The notes: generated from the sequence alone by a model not told the origin. A stretch of DNA of 64,000 bases from Heterohyrax brucei (GCA_028571685.1 CM053166.1:63264111-63328110), one strand, 5' to 3'; positions 12,301-23,821 are shown, counted from the stretch's first letter. Program-made: numbers and translations.

Positions 12301-13287
12301 GAGATAAAATGACCTCCAAGCACTACTTTTGCTGTGTCTCATAGGTTCTAATAAGACATGTTTTCATTCTCGTCTGATTCTCTGAATTTCTTTATTCCAT
12401 CCTTGATTTCTGCTATAACCTCATCTTTTTTGAGCAAAGTGTTGCTCAGTTTCCGTGTATTTATTTTCCTTTTTTTTCCTGTTATTGATTTCTACTTTTA
12501 TAGTTTTATGGTCTGAAAAGATGCTTTGTATCGCTTCACTACAAATTTTTTAAGGATTGCTTTATGGCCTAATATATGGTCGATTCTGCAGAATGTTCCA
12601 TGAGCACTGGAAAAGAAAGTATACTTCACTGCTGTTTGGTGGAGTATTCTGTATATGTGTATGAGGTCAAGTTCATTGGTTGTGGCATTTAGATCTTCCA
12701 TGTCTTTACTGAGTATTTTTCTAGATATTCTGTCCTTCACTGACAGTGGTGTATTGAAGCCTCCCACTATTATCATGGAGCTCTCTATTTCTGTTTTCAA
12801 TACAGTGAATATTTGTTTTACATGTTTTGGAGCTCCGTTCACTGGGTGCATAGATACTTAATACGGTTATGTCCTCCTGGAGTGTTAATCTGTTAATCTT
12901 AAATATGTTGATGTCATGTATTTTATCTTCAGTGTCACTAATTCACTCTTACATTGCTTCATTTCTGCTCCTCTGACTTTCTATTGAGTTGTCTAATGTT
13001 TTAATGCCCTTCCTTATCCAATGTTTTGGATTTTACTTTAAAGTCTATTTTATTAGAGATTAATATTGACATTCCTGTTCTTTTTTAAATGTTGTTAGCT
13101 TGATATATTTTTTCTATTCTTTCAGATATAGTTTGTTCATGTCTTTGAGTCTAAGGTGTGTCTGCTGTAGGCAGCATATAGATGGGTCATATTTTTTCTA
13201 GTCAATCTACCACTCTCTGTTTATTGGTGTATTTAGTCCATTTACATTCAGTGTGATTATTGATAGGTATGAGTTTAGTGCTGTCAT
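9351..13287 (-). pseudogene. L1 ORF2, heavily decayed, L1-D
   Basis: The ORF2 start is at 13,287, where the minus strand reads MTALNSYLSIITLNVNGLN. Endonuclease remnants are at 12,498-12,851 (FFSSAHGTFCRIDH). RT remnants are at 11,487-11,735 and 11,303-11,524 ([14 protein letters not shown]), and at 11,053-11,310, where the catalytic motif reads FTDDM instead of FADDM. The C-terminal part reaches 9351, where L1-A interrupts it. Many stops and frameshifts occur, and a stretch of about 120 bp is replaced by an inverted L1 fragment at 9943-10,107. No product is expected. Confidence 0.85.
9943..10107 (+). mobile_element. Short plus-strand L1 3' UTR fragment inside L1-D ORF2
   Basis: This segment reads GCATAGAAGAAAA, then AGGGAGGGAGAGGGG, then TAGATATGAATTGGGTTAGG. 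It is the reverse complement of L1-D's own 3' UTR at about 2070-2215 and resembles the start of the L1-G 3' UTR (52,410 onwards). It has neither a poly(A) tail nor ORF2 sequence. It replaces part of L1-D ORF2. A local inversion, a template switch or a trimmed old insertion could explain it. Confidence 0.65.
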
Positions 13288-13441
13288 TTCAATGTCTTTT
13301 TTTGTGTGTTGTAGACAATTTCTTTTTTCATTTAATTCTGTGCTGAGTCTCTTTCGTGTATGTGTTTTTATCTTTTTCAATGTTGGTGGGTTTTTAGTTG
13401 CTGAGACTTCATGTTTTTCTTGATTTCTATTTTGATGCGTA

Positions 13442-13483
13442 CTCGGATCCGACTCGACGGCACTTGGCTTGGCTTGGCTTGTG
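13442..13483 (+). mobile_element. Severely 5'-truncated AfroSINE tail in L1-D
   Basis: The stretch CTCGGATCCGACTCGACGG, followed by CACTTGGCTTGGCTTGG, is the 3' end of an AfroSINE variant. It lies inside the L1-D spacer between ORF1 and ORF2. The same variant tail occurs alone at 29,955-29,996 and, reversed, at 58,217-58,250. Confidence 0.6.
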
Positions 13484-13759
13484 GTTACCTTAATACTTAC
13501 CTTATTTTTATGAATTTTAAACCAGTCTTTAATTTCTTTATACTGCCTTGACTTCCACTCCATATGAAAGATCTATGACTATATTTTCTTTTAAGTATCT
13601 TTCTTTGTTGTTATGATTTTACATAATGACATCCTTGTTTCCCTATTTTCAGTGTTTTGCCTATGATTGTGATTCTCCTATCTTGCCTTGTGATTTCCCT
13701 ATTTTGGTTGATACCCAGTTGTTCCATTCTGCATTCTGGTCTTAGGTTGTTACCTGGTG

Positions 13760-14701
13760 TTATTGATTTCCTATCCAAAGGACTTTCTCTAATATTTCTT
13801 GTAATTTTGTTTCATTTTTGCAAATTCCCTGAATTTCTGTTTATCTGGAAACATCCTAATTTCACCATTATATTTGAGAGACAATTTTTCTGGATATGTA
13901 ATTCTTGGCTGGCAATTGTTTTTCTTCAAGGTTTTGTATGTCATTCCATTGCCTTCTCACCTGCATGATTTCTAGGAAGTAGTCCAAACTTAGTCTTATG
14001 GATTCTCCATTGTAGATTATTTTTTGTTATTCCTAATCACTTTTCAAAGTGTCTCCTTATCTTTAGTTTTGGCAACTTTGATTATAACATGGCTTGGTGT
14101 CTTTCTTTTGGGATCTACCTTGTGTGGAGTTCAATGAGCATCTTGGATGGGTATCTTCTCATTATTCATGATATTAGGGAAATTTTCTGCCAGCAAATCT
14201 TCAGTAATTCTCTCTGTATTTTCTGTTACCCTCCTCCTCAACCACCACCCATTCGGGTACTCTAATCACTTGTCGATTATTCTTCTTCATAGAGTGCCAC
14301 ATAATTCTTGGTGTTTCTTGATTTTTTAATTCCTTTATCTGACTTTTTCTTAAATATGTTGATGTCATGTGTTTTATCTTGTGTGTCACTAATTCACCCT
14401 TACATTGCTTCAGTTCTGCTCCTCTTTCTCTTGAGTTGCCTAATGCTATAATTTTATTATTAATTTTCTGAATTTCTATTTCTTGCTGCTCAGTTCTTTT
14501 TTGCAGTTTGTTCAATTTGTCATTATGCTCTGCTTCATTTTGCCTCATCTCTTAAAGAGTTCTAAATATTAATCTTTTGTATTCTACCACTAGCACTTTC
14601 AAGTTCTCTTCCTTTGGAAAATTTGATTCTTGTTTTAGGAGTTTTCTGAACAGATCATAGTCTGCCCCTTTGTTTTGAATGGACTGTTGTTTGTAACCCA
14701 T
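13760..14701 (-). pseudogene. L1 ORF1, decayed, L1-D
   Basis: The start is the ATG at 14,701 (MGYKQQSIQNKG). The region VEYKRLIFRTL then leads into a coiled coil at 14,201-14,548 (KLNKLQKRTEQQEIEIQKIN). A C-terminal piece, NYISRKIVSQI-like with QEILEKVLW, ends at a TAA at 13,760. The length of about 314 codons is normal for ORF1, but the frames are broken. The product would be the RNA-binding L1 chaperone. Confidence 0.7.
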
Positions 14702-15618
14702 CAGTAAATTGTAGTTATGGATTCAACTCAAGTGTCCAGGTGGTCAGTCACCTAATGTGTGATGCAGCTTCTTGTCTACTGTCCTAGATGGTAGGGGTGT
14801 TTGGTACAGGCATTGGTTTCTGGCTGCAGCTTTAGAGAAAGGCAATGAACTTACAGATGTCCCTGAATATCTGTGAGGTTGGTGTATCCCATTATGTCTG
14901 CATCTAGATGAAGGAATAGTCTCTGCCCTGATTTTTCTGGCTCAGGGGAATAGGCAATAATAATAATAATTTTTTTTCTTCTTTTTTTCCCCCCTCTCTG
15001 AGTGTGCTAAACTACTTCAACCTCCAAGTCTCAGAGGATGGCTCAGGGTGGGCTTAAGAAATCCTACTTCTGGTTCAGCTAATGGCATCAGACTCCAGAA
15101 TCATTCACAGTGCAAAGAAGAGAGAGGGAGACTGGCTCAGAGCAGGCTTGAAGAGTCCTATTTCTTTCTCTAATCGCATCAGACTGTAGCACAGGGTACA
15201 GTTCACAGAAGGGAGGGGTGGAGTGCCAGGAGAAGGGAGATAGGCTCATATTGAAGGAGAAATATTCAAATCCTCATGTGACAAGTTACACACAAAGACT
15301 TAGCATCTGACTGCCTGGTACTGTCCCTCACTGCCTCTGGAGGTGCGAGTGGACACTCCAGACAATCACCTCCAGTGAAGGGAGTGCCCACCAACCTCCA
15401 CACTGCAGCTGTGGTTGCCTCCCAGGAGGTCAGGTTGATGCAGTACTGTGCACACCTGGCAATGTTCTCCTTTCCCCTTTGCTCAAACTTCTCAAATTTG
15501 CCTTTGATGTTCAGAGATCCTAGCATGTCATATGTACTGGATTCATTTGTTCTTTTGGGTCTTTATTGTTAGAGGGGTCACTGGAAGCATCTGTCTAATC
15601 CACCATCTTGGCCCCATC
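14702..15618 (-). promoter_or_regulatory. L1-D inner 5' UTR
   Basis: This is the 917-bp leader between the ORF1 start and the inner 5' end. Its minus-strand 5' terminus contains CCAAGATGG (15,604-15,612 on the plus strand as CCATCTTGG), a YY1-like motif in the expected place. An AATAATAATAATAA run is near 14,955. Promoter activity today is unlikely because the copy is old. Confidence 0.5.
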
Positions 15619-17082
15619 CCCTTTCTCATCTCTTGAAAGGTTCTAAATATTAATCTTTTGTATTCTACCTCTGGTAATTCTAGGAAGTTTTTAACCTCTG
15701 GAAAATTTGATTCTTTGTTTTGGGAGCTTTTCGAAGAGATCATGGTCCATCCCTTTAAGTGATTTGATATGGGCTGCTGTTTCTGAGTCATCAGTAAATT
15801 GTAGTTATTAATATTATGTTTGCTTACTGTGTTCTAGCTCCTTGTTTTAAAAGGTATAGTTTACTTTTCTTATATGGATTCAGACCAGGTATCCAGGTAG
15901 TCAATCACCAAGTGTGTGGTGCAGGCTGTCACCAACTGTCCTAGATAAGCAGGAGTAGTTGGTACAGGCATAGGTAGGTGTCTGGTTGCAGCTGTGGAGA
16001 AGGCAGGGGGCTGACAGTGTATGAGGCTGGCTATCATCTGTGTCTGAATCTAGATGTTGTGGATTTCACTGTGTCTTCTAAAAATGTATTATTGATTTGA
16101 TCTGGCTATGAATCTCAATATGGTGCAATTCCTCCCATGTGTTGTGAATCTTGCCTCTGTAATGTTAATGAGGGAAAATGGGCAGCAGTTGTGCTAGTGA
16201 GGCAGGACTCAAATTACTAGCTTGTGGGATTCAAAGGAGAGAAGTGAGCAGAGTAAATCGGGAACTTCATACCTCCAAGAAATCAGCATGGCGAGCAGAG
16301 CACGTCCTTTGGATCTGAGGTTCCTTGGCCAAGATGCTCTCCTTGAATTTGGACTCAGCCCACCAGACTGTGGATAATTTCTCTTATTGAATGGATTTAT
16401 AACTCGTATATGAATTTGAAGTTTCTTTTTATGAAACCATCAACTTATGGTATTTTCTGTTGGAGCAGTACCAGGTGACTAAAATATTATATGAGGGAAA
16501 AGTTTTTGCCTTGATGTTCTGGCTTACAGAAGTCAGCAGAATTTTCTTTTCCTTTCCTCCTCCGAGTTCATTACATTTCCCCACTTTGCATCTCAGAGAA
16601 TGGTTCAGGGTCATCTTGAGGTATCAGACTCCAGTGCCAGGCACAGCTGGAGGAGGAGTGAGTGCCAGGGGAGGGGAGACAGGCTCATCTCATAGAAAAG
16701 ATTCAGATCCATGCTTGGCCAGTTACACACAAAGACTTAGCTTTTGATGATCTGGTGCTGTCTTGAGCTGATTCCAGAGGTACAAGTGGATTCTTCCGAC
16801 AATTACTACTGAGGTGGGAGAGGGTACCCACCAACCTCATTGCTCAGCCCACCTTGTGGTGGCTGCAGCAGTTTCCTTTCAGGTCAGGTCTGTGGAATCT
16901 TATGTCGTTCTGGTGCTATTCTCCCTGTCCTGTTGCTTAGTCTAATTTCTCAACTTTCCTTTGATGTTCGGGGCTCCTAGGATGTCATACGTACTGGATT
17001 CATTTATTCTTTTGGGTATTTGTTGTTAGAGGAGTCATGGGAAGTATCCATCTGCTCTACAGTCTTGGCCCTGCCCCTGGTT
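15619..17082 (-). mobile_element. Second, tandem L1 5' unit (ORF1 N-terminus plus 5' UTR)
   Basis: Next to the 5' end of L1-D, in the same orientation, lies a second copy of an L1 5' region. It holds about 56 codons of ORF1 (start at 15,791, MTQKQQPISN, with EYKRLIFRT) and a leader of about 1.29 kb. The leader ends in a decayed GGGGCAGGGCCAAGACTG at 17,055-17,082. ORF1 is cut exactly where the inner element's 5' terminus begins. It could be a truncated separate L1, or one L1 RNA that carried two tandem 5' ends. Confidence 0.7.
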
Positions 17083-17399
17083 GTACTCCCTTTAAGATAG
17101 ATTTGTTCATTCTTTTGGAAGTCCCTGGTATAGTCAAAATTCTTCATCAACACCACAATTCAAAGACATCAGTTACCCTTGGGTCCTCCTTGCTTAATGT
17201 TCAGCTTTCCCATACATATGAGGTGATTGAAAATATCATGGTTTGGACCAGGTGTACCTTAGTCTTCAAGGTGACATCTTTAGTTTTCAACACTTTAAAG
17301 AGTCTTTCACAGCAGATTTGCCCAAGTCAATGCATCGTATGATTTACTAACTGTTGCTTCCATGGATGTTGATTGTGGATCCAAGTAAAATGAAACCTT

Positions 17400-20107
17400 T
17401 GCGAACATCAGTCTTTTCTTCTTTTTTTATGATGTCACTTATTGGTCCAGTTGTGAAGACTTCGATTTTCTTGAGGTTGAGGTGTAATCCCTACTGAAGA
17501 CTGTGATCTTTGATATTCATCAGCAAGTGTTTCAAATCTTCTTCACTTTCAGTTAGCAAGGTCATGTCATCTGCATAATGAAGCTTGCTAAAGAGTCTCC
17601 CTCCAATCCTGATGCCCCATTCTTCTTCATAGAGTCCAGGTTCTTAAATTATTTACCAAGTATACAGATCGAATAGGTATGGTGAAAGGATGCAACCTTG
17701 ATTCACACCTTTCCTTACTTTAAGCTACATAGTATTCCCTTGTTCTGTTTGAACACCTGCCTCTTGATTTGTGTATAGATTCCTTGTGAGCACAGTTAAG
17801 TGTTCTGGAATTCCCTTTCTCTGCAATGTTATCCATAATTTGTTATGATCCACACAGTTGAATGCCTTTGCATAGTAAGTAAAACAAAGGGAAACATGTT
17901 TCTGGTATTCTCTGCTTTCAGCCAAGATCCATCTGACATCAGCAATATTCCTGATTCCACACCCTTTTCACAGTCCAGCTTGAATTTCTGGCAGTTCCCT
18001 GTCAATATAATGCTGCAATCTCTTTTGAATGATCTTTAGCAAAATTTTACTTGCATGTGATATTAATGATATTGTTTGATGATTTCTACAATTGGTTAGA
18101 TGACCTTTCTTGTGAATGTGCATAAGTGTGGATCTCTTCCAGTCAGTTGGCTAGGTAGCTGTATTCCAAATTTCTTGGCAAACATGAGCGAGCACTTGCA
18201 GTGTTGCATCCATTTGTTGAAACGTATCAATTGATAGTCCATCAGTTTCTAGAGTCTTGTTTTTTGAGAATGCCTTCAATGCAGCTTCAACTTCTTCCTT
18301 CAGTACCATCAGTTCAGTGAACTTAATTGTTCTAAGTTATATACATACCTCATTGCTGAATATCACTTTGTCACTTTCAAAGTACTCCTGTTGGGAAGCT
18401 ACTTTGGAAATAGCTATTAAAGCAATTTTGGAACTCTTTCTGGAATGGTCATTGTGCATGATGGCATAGTGGCGAGTTCACCAACTTAATTACGTAGTTG
18501 TCTGTTAGGGAGTTTTTAGCCAGTAAACAAATAGCTGTATTAGATTACTCTCCCTGCTCGCCTAATCTGGACCCCAATGACTTTTTTCTTTACTTGAAGA
18601 TAAAGGAAATATTGAAAAGAAGACATTTTGATAGCATTCAGGACATCAAGGGTAATACAACTACAGCTCTGATGGGCATTCCAGAAAAAGAGTTCCAAAA
18701 TTGCTTTGAAGGGTGAACTAGGCACTGGTGTTAGTACATAGCTTCCCAAGGGGAGTACTTCAAAAGTGATTGTAGTGATGTTCAGCAGTGGAGTATATAG
18801 CACTTTTTCTAAGATGAGTTCATGAACACAATTGTCAGACCCCGTGTACTACCTATTTAAATGGTTGAATGTCTACTTATTCTTTTTGGTGTAATGACTC
18901 TGTGTATTCCTTCTGTCTTCTTTCAATGCTTCCTGCATCATTTAAAATTTTCTCCATGGAATCTTTCACTGTTGTAACTCCAGGCTTGATTTTTTTTTTT
19001 ACTCCAGTTCTTTTGACTTGAGAAATGCTGATCTTGTTCTCCACTTTTGGTTTTCTGTTTCCAGCTCTTTGCACATGTCATAATACTGTGTCTTCACAAG
19101 CCAATCTTTGAAATCTTTTGTTTAGTTCTTGTACTTTATCATTTCTTCCTTTTGCTTTAGCTACTCATCTTTCAAGAGCAAGTTTCAGGGTGTCTTCTGA
19201 CATCTCATTTGGTCTTTTATTTATTACTTGTGTTTTTTTAATGACCTCTTGATTACTTCATGTATGGTGTCTTTGATGTCCTTCCATAATTCTTCTGGTT
19301 TTCAGTCATTTGTGTTCACTGTGCCAAATCTATTCTTGAGATAGTCTCTATATTCGGATGTGATATTCTCAATGTCATACTTTGACTCTAGTGGACTAGT
19401 TCTAATATTCTTCAGTTTCAGTTTGAACTTGCATATAAGAAATTAATGCTGTATGTTGTAACTGGCAACTAGCCTTGTTCTCACTGATGACACTAAGCTT
19501 TTCTGTTGTCCCTTTCCACAGATGTAATCCATTTGGTTCCTGTGTATTCCATCTGGTGAGTCAATGTGTATAGCCACCATTTATGTTGGTGAAAAAAGGT
19601 ACTTGCAGTGAAAAAGTCATTGGTCTTGCAAAACTTTATCATGCAATCATCTGCATCATTTCTAGCACCAAGCCATATTTTCCAACTGCTGACCCTTCTT
19701 TGTTTCCAGCTTTTGAGTTCCAGTCACCAGTAATTATCAATGCCTCTTGACTGAATGTTTGACCTATTTAAGACTGCAAAAGCTGGTAAAGATCTTCAGT
19801 TTCTTCATCTGTGGCTTTGGTATGCTTGTGTAAATTTGAATAATAATTATATTGACTGATCTTCCTTATAGGTGTATGGGTATTATCCTATCAGTAACAG
19901 TGTTGCATGCACTTCAGGATAGATCTTGAAATATTCTTTTTGAGGGTGAATGCTACACCATTCATCTTCAAGTTGTCAGTCATGGCATAATAGTCCAGTT
20001 GATGGACCAATTCAAATGGCCAATACTAGTCCATTTAAGTTTACTAATGCTTAGGATATTGTGTTTATGCATTCCACTTCAGTTTCGGCAATTTCCAGTT
20101 TTCCTAA
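17400..20107 (-). pseudogene. RTE ORF (endonuclease-reverse transcriptase), disrupted
   Basis: On the minus strand the RT catalytic motif reads YADDM followed by TLLTESEEDLKHL; the YADDM codons are at 17,563-17,577. Upstream is YAKAFNCVDHNKLW (in the open stretch 17,725-17,925), the RT palm region with its first catalytic Asp replaced by Asn relative to the usual AFDCVDH. APE-type endonuclease remnants lie toward 19,400-20,100. The element lacks an ORF1, as is typical of RTE. Stops, frameshifts and the mariner insertion inactivate it. Confidence 0.8.
18317..18846 (+). mobile_element. Mariner-derived non-autonomous transposon, copy 1
   Basis: The element is about 530 bp and lies inside the RTE. 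The right end reads TTCATGAACACAATTGTCAG and is followed by TA; comparison with other RTE copies puts the insertion at a TA. The left end lacks about 20 bp of the terminal repeat. The centre encodes a transposase remnant (YSPCSPNLDPNDFFLYLKIKEIL, spread over 18,540-18,620), with the catalytic PDL changed to PNL. The left 130 bp is an inverted copy of the right end. Confidence 0.8.
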
Positions 20108-20293
20108 TCCTGTAGACCTCATCAATATGACTGATGCTGATACATCTTATTAAATCATAGTGATAGGATTTACAACACATGGAAATATTCTCATGAAATG
20201 ACAAAATGGTGGATAATCACACAGTACTAGGAATCATGGCCCAGAAAAATTGATATGCACATTTTCTCAGAGGACATAATTCAATCCGTGGCA
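20108..20293 (-). mobile_element. LTR fragment, MaLR-like, minus strand
   Basis: Read on the minus strand it begins TGCCACGGATTGAATTATG and continues with a CATGATTCCTAGTACTGTG block. The layout matches the LTR start at 62,846 (TGTCATGGTTGGAATTGTG). It is truncated on its inner side, where it abuts the RTE end. It is non-coding. Confidence 0.55.
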
Positions 20294-21388
20294 ATATCTG
20301 AACTCATTTGTCAATAATTTTTCACTGAGATTCCACCTGCTACCAGGTAAGCTGAAGATACTGTCAAAAATAAACAACTCAGAACATCATTAACAGATCA
20401 TTATGCAGGTTTAATAGACAACGTTCAAGTTGGGTAGCATTTTAGTAGCAAGCAAATCAGTGCTCCAATAAAGATTTCCAAGATAATTTCACTAGTAACT
20501 TGAACAAAATTTTTGATTGGTTGATGATTATGTCAGAATATATAATTCTTACAAGATGGAAGTATATGCTCAAACTTTTTTATAAAGAGTAGAGTTGATA
20601 AGACAATTACAAGATCAGTGAACCATGAGTACCAGACCTGTGGAGGCTTGAAAAGGGGGCATGTTCACTGATCTTCACTTGTTTTCTGGAACAATGAATT
20701 TCAAGTGTTTCAGTAAGCCTCATTACTTCAATACAATTATGTGAAACTAGAAAAGCTGCTTATAGAAGTGAGTTATATTTCAATACATAGCTATAGGCAT
20801 TGATAATTATATACACAGTTATGATTATAAAGCACATATATTTTTAACATTTAATAAGATGATGTATTTCATGGGTAGGAGAACTCTATAAAGCAAAACT
20901 GAACATTTTATTTCACAATACAAAGATGAGTAAGATATGATCTTCCAGATGCTTATCTTCTAATGGAGAAGATAGACATTAAATAAATAAATTAAATACG
21001 ATGGGAAAAGTCTATAAAAAGATTAATTCTAAGGAGTGGTGTTGGTCCAAAATAGAGAATAATTGACTTTAATGGGGGTGAAGTGTACTAGTCAGGGATG
21101 GCGATTCTGTGAAGGACATGCAGTAGGGAGGGGTGAAGCTGAACAGGACCTGGCTTGGGGCAAGAGGAATAATGCAGTATGTCAGGGGCAGAGAAGAAGA
21201 GCAAGCGCTGAGGCTGAAGCTGAAGAGGCAATAGAAGCCAGATCAGAACTTTGACCTGTACGCAGTGGGGAACACTGTCATTGGGAGTGGGATAGTTGCT
21301 CCAGACTAGAGAGGGGAGGGTTGAAACCTGGAGAATGATCCACCCCTTGAGATAGGACTGGGATTTCTGAAGGACAACTAGACAGGAG
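20294..21388. other. No gene seen; possible ancient LINE in its second half
   Basis: The first 600 bp show nothing I recognise. From about 20,925 to 21,290 the text resembles an old CR1/L2-type LINE. It has a phrase like 'cttctaatggagaagatagac', an ATAAATAAATTAAAT run, then purine-rich sequence with GGCAGAGAAGA. The similarity is by eye and weak. The open frame at 21,063-21,254 has no domain I recognise. Confidence 0.35.
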
Positions 21389-21547
21389 CTGCAGGGGCAG
21401 ATTAACCAGTAAGTGAGTTACTCATCAGCTTACATTAAGAGAGGTATGCACAGGGTGAAAAATAGGTGAAATTGTGCATTGCAGATAGTAAGTAAGTAAT
21501 CAGAAGTAAACCCTTGCATATCTTGCTTACTGAGTAATACATCCCTG
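21389..21547. mobile_element. Short palindromic DNA transposon (hAT-like MITE)
   Basis: The two ends form an imperfect inverted repeat of about 26 bp. The left end reads CAGGGGCAGATTAACCAGTA, and the right end, reversed, reads CAGGGATGTATTACTCAGTA. Internal bases near both ends also pair (GAGGTATGCACAGGGT with GCAAGATATGCAAGGGTT reversed). GACAGGAG at 21,381 and GACAGGAA at 21,548 could be an 8-bp target duplication, which fits hAT. It is non-coding, and the family name is not known to me. Confidence 0.5.
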
Positions 21548-22764
21548 GACAGGAAACTCAGATAGCATATTCATAGTTAATAAGGCCCAATGAGGGAAGT
21601 GAGAGTCATTCCATCTATAGCAGGAACTCTAGCTACATGTGCCACTTCTAGGGAAGGGGTCTCAGCCATTGGCCTGGAGTCAGAGCAATGCCCTTTCCTG
21701 GAGTGTGTGAAGCTGCCAAGACCACCAGCTAGAAGCAGATAAAATCAAAATAAGGAGCTGGAGCCTGGGGACTGGGACTTGGAGCAGAGAATTGAAGGAC
21801 TCAGTAGTTGACACCTGGAAGCTTAGTTTAATAGACTTCCAGGGTTACCACAGCAGAACAAAAAAGTACTGTGGGAGGTCAATCTGAGCAGCTTATAGGA
21901 GGCCTCCTAAGTGGGAAAACTTGCTGGTCCACGGTTTTCTCTTCAAGAGACCAGTGCAATAGAACCTACACAACCTAGATAAACTGGCTAAATGAACTGG
22001 CCCTGGCCTGAGAGGAAGGAACAGAGGTTTGGTCTTGTTATCTATCTGAACTAGGAAGCTTGGCTCACAAGGCAAGACTTGATTGCAGGAAACTGGCAAA
22101 AGAAGAAGAAGAAAACAAAACAAAAACAGTTGAACCCAAGACACACTCAACAGGAAGCTTAATTGAATTCTCAGTAATATCTATTACAGACACACAGCTC
22201 TTTAAATTTCCAACAGCACAGGCTTTGCAGAGGAAGGAAGAAAGAAGGAATTTGAGAGCAGGGGGCCAGGCATTACTTTATAGACATTCTCATAAATGGT
22301 GGAGGTAAGAAAGTTAGGATGACACAAGTCCTTGCTGCAGACATTCATGCATTTGTGGTCTCCTGTGATCTGTGCCTTCCAGGTTTGCTCAGGCTGTAAA
22401 CAGAAATTATGCCCTATAGCTTGGTCCTTATCTAGCTCTAGCCTCATCTGCCACCATTGTGCCTCATGCTTGACACTCTTACAATGCCACACATCTGGCT
22501 GCTCTAACTTTTGGACAACTGTTAAAATTTTTCTTTCATCTAGAATTAAGGTTGCTAGATTTAACAAACAAGAATTTGAGATGCTATAGTTAAATTTGAT
22601 TTGCAGAAAAACAATGAGTAATTTTTAGTCTAATTTTGTCCCAAATATTTAGTACTTATACTGAAAATCAATTTGTTATTTATCTGAAATTCAAATTTAA
22701 TTGGGCATCCTGTATTTTATCCCACAACCTTAACTGTAACATTTCCTTATTCGTTTTTTGTGAG
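21548..22764. other. No gene or repeat recognised
   Basis: About 1.2 kb of mixed composition. Short open frames on both strands (for example 21,893-22,150 minus and 22,202-22,567 minus) show no domain, no codon-like pattern and no splice context that I can support. I treat it as ordinary non-coding sequence, possibly very old repeat. Confidence 0.4.
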
Positions 22765-23235
22765 TTTAATTTTTTATTATTAAGTGAAAGTATACAGTCC
22801 AAGTCAATTTTGCTTACTGCTTGTCTACAACTGTCTCCGCTCCCCACCCTGTGATAACACACTTCTACTTCTCATTCTTTGCTAGCAGTATCGTCCCAAC
22901 AAACACCTGTCCCCTCTTGTCCACTCACTCCTCTCCCCTCTAGAAAGAAATCAGTAAGACAGCCTTCTACAAATGTATAAAACCATAAAGTACATACACC
23001 ACATGCTCACTCTGTGTCCCCAAGCCCAGTCTGTTTTCAATCTGTAGTGTTGACCTCAGTACTGGTTTCAGGTCTGGGGCAGCACTGAGTCTAGGGGCAT
23101 GTTCCCAGGGGACCCTCTAGGTTGTCAGACAATCAATTCTGGTCTTTTAGTAGAGTTCTTGATTTGCAAACCTCTTTTTCTCATGTTTCATCAGGGACTC
23201 TACATTGTGTCCCCCGTACTCATTGTTTTGTAGCT
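22765..23235 (-). mobile_element. L1 3' UTR fragment, minus strand (L1-H)
   Basis: It matches the 3' UTR of L1-A/B on the minus strand: TTATTATTAAGTGAAAGTAT, then CTGTGATAACACAC, GCATGTTCCCAGGGGACC and the GGTCTTTTAGTAGAG block. Strong divergence marks it as old. ORF2 sequence is absent, and the fragment ends at about 23,235. Confidence 0.7.
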
Positions 23236-23389
23236 CATTTCAAATGTCCTGTCCACCAACAAGACTTTCCTGAACCTTACATTGACCTAAATGCCTTCCT
23301 TTAGGTACTTCTGGGTTCATGTGCATACTTCCAGCATAGCATGTAGCACATTTTTGTGAAGGTACCTTTGAAGCTGTTGTTATTTTATC

Positions 23390-23475
23390 AGCCTCTAAGC
23401 TCCCCTAGGACCCGATGACATAAAGAACCTTATATTCTTAGCATAAAGCCTGCTCAGTAAACATCAGTTGGAGAA
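23390..23475 (+). mobile_element. L2-like LINE 3' end
   Basis: The run CTAAGCTCCCCTAGGACC, then CCTTATATTCTTAGCATAAA and GCTCAGTAAACATCAG, resembles the L2 3' end, where 'agctccttgaggg' and 'ctcaataaatgtt' blocks are typical. It is short and diverged. Confidence 0.4.
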
Positions 23476-23660
23476 GATTATTTCTAGCCTTGCAAATAAA
23501 TAACACAAACACAAAAAAATGTTAGTCCTCTTTCTCAGGTGGTAAAATAAAAGCAAGATTCTTTCTGATAGTTGAACCCATACTTTATCCCTGGTGCTGG
23601 GATAACAGTATTTTTAATGACACCACTGCCTTAAGTATTCATTAAAGGATACTTATCATT

Positions 23661-23682
23661 AAAAAAAAAAAAAAAAAAAAAA
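23661..23682. repeat. Poly(A) tract
   Basis: There are 22 uninterrupted A residues. It is not followed by a recognisable element end, so it may be a tail of an old insertion or a simple repeat. Confidence 0.9.
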
Positions 23683-23821
23683 CTTTCCTTCTAAGTTCTT
23701 CATTCTTTTAAAGTCTTCTTTCTTCATTCTGTTCAAGTTTTCTTTCAGTAAAAAGGAAAACTAAGCCTCACCCTTATCAGTTTGTGCTTTGTATAGTTAA
23801 ACACCACTATTAAGTTGTCTC

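Larger units (their letters stand above)
9351..15618 (-). mobile_element. L1-D main body, old full-length-type L1, minus strand
   Basis: This resumes L1-D after L1-A. It runs through ORF2 (to 13,287), the inter-ORF spacer, ORF1 (13,760-14,701) and a 5' UTR that ends at about 15,618. Read on the minus strand, the 5' end is GGGGCCAAGATGGTGGATTA. A short opposite-strand L1 fragment (9943-10,107) and a 42-bp SINE tail (13,442-13,483) interrupt it. Divergence from L1-A/B is high, in line with its being the host of both later L1 insertions. Confidence 0.85.
17083..20107 (-). mobile_element. RTE/BovB-type LINE, minus strand (R1)
   Basis: This is a minus-strand non-LTR element of the RTE clade. Its left end, truncated in the 3' region (GATAGATTTGTTCATTCTTTTGG), abuts the outer L1 5' unit. 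Its right end lies in the endonuclease region (CTAATGCTTAGGATATTGTG). A mariner derivative (18,317-18,846) interrupts it. RTE elements of this type are known in afrotherians and ruminants, and their patchy distribution is attributed to horizontal transfer. Confidence 0.85.
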
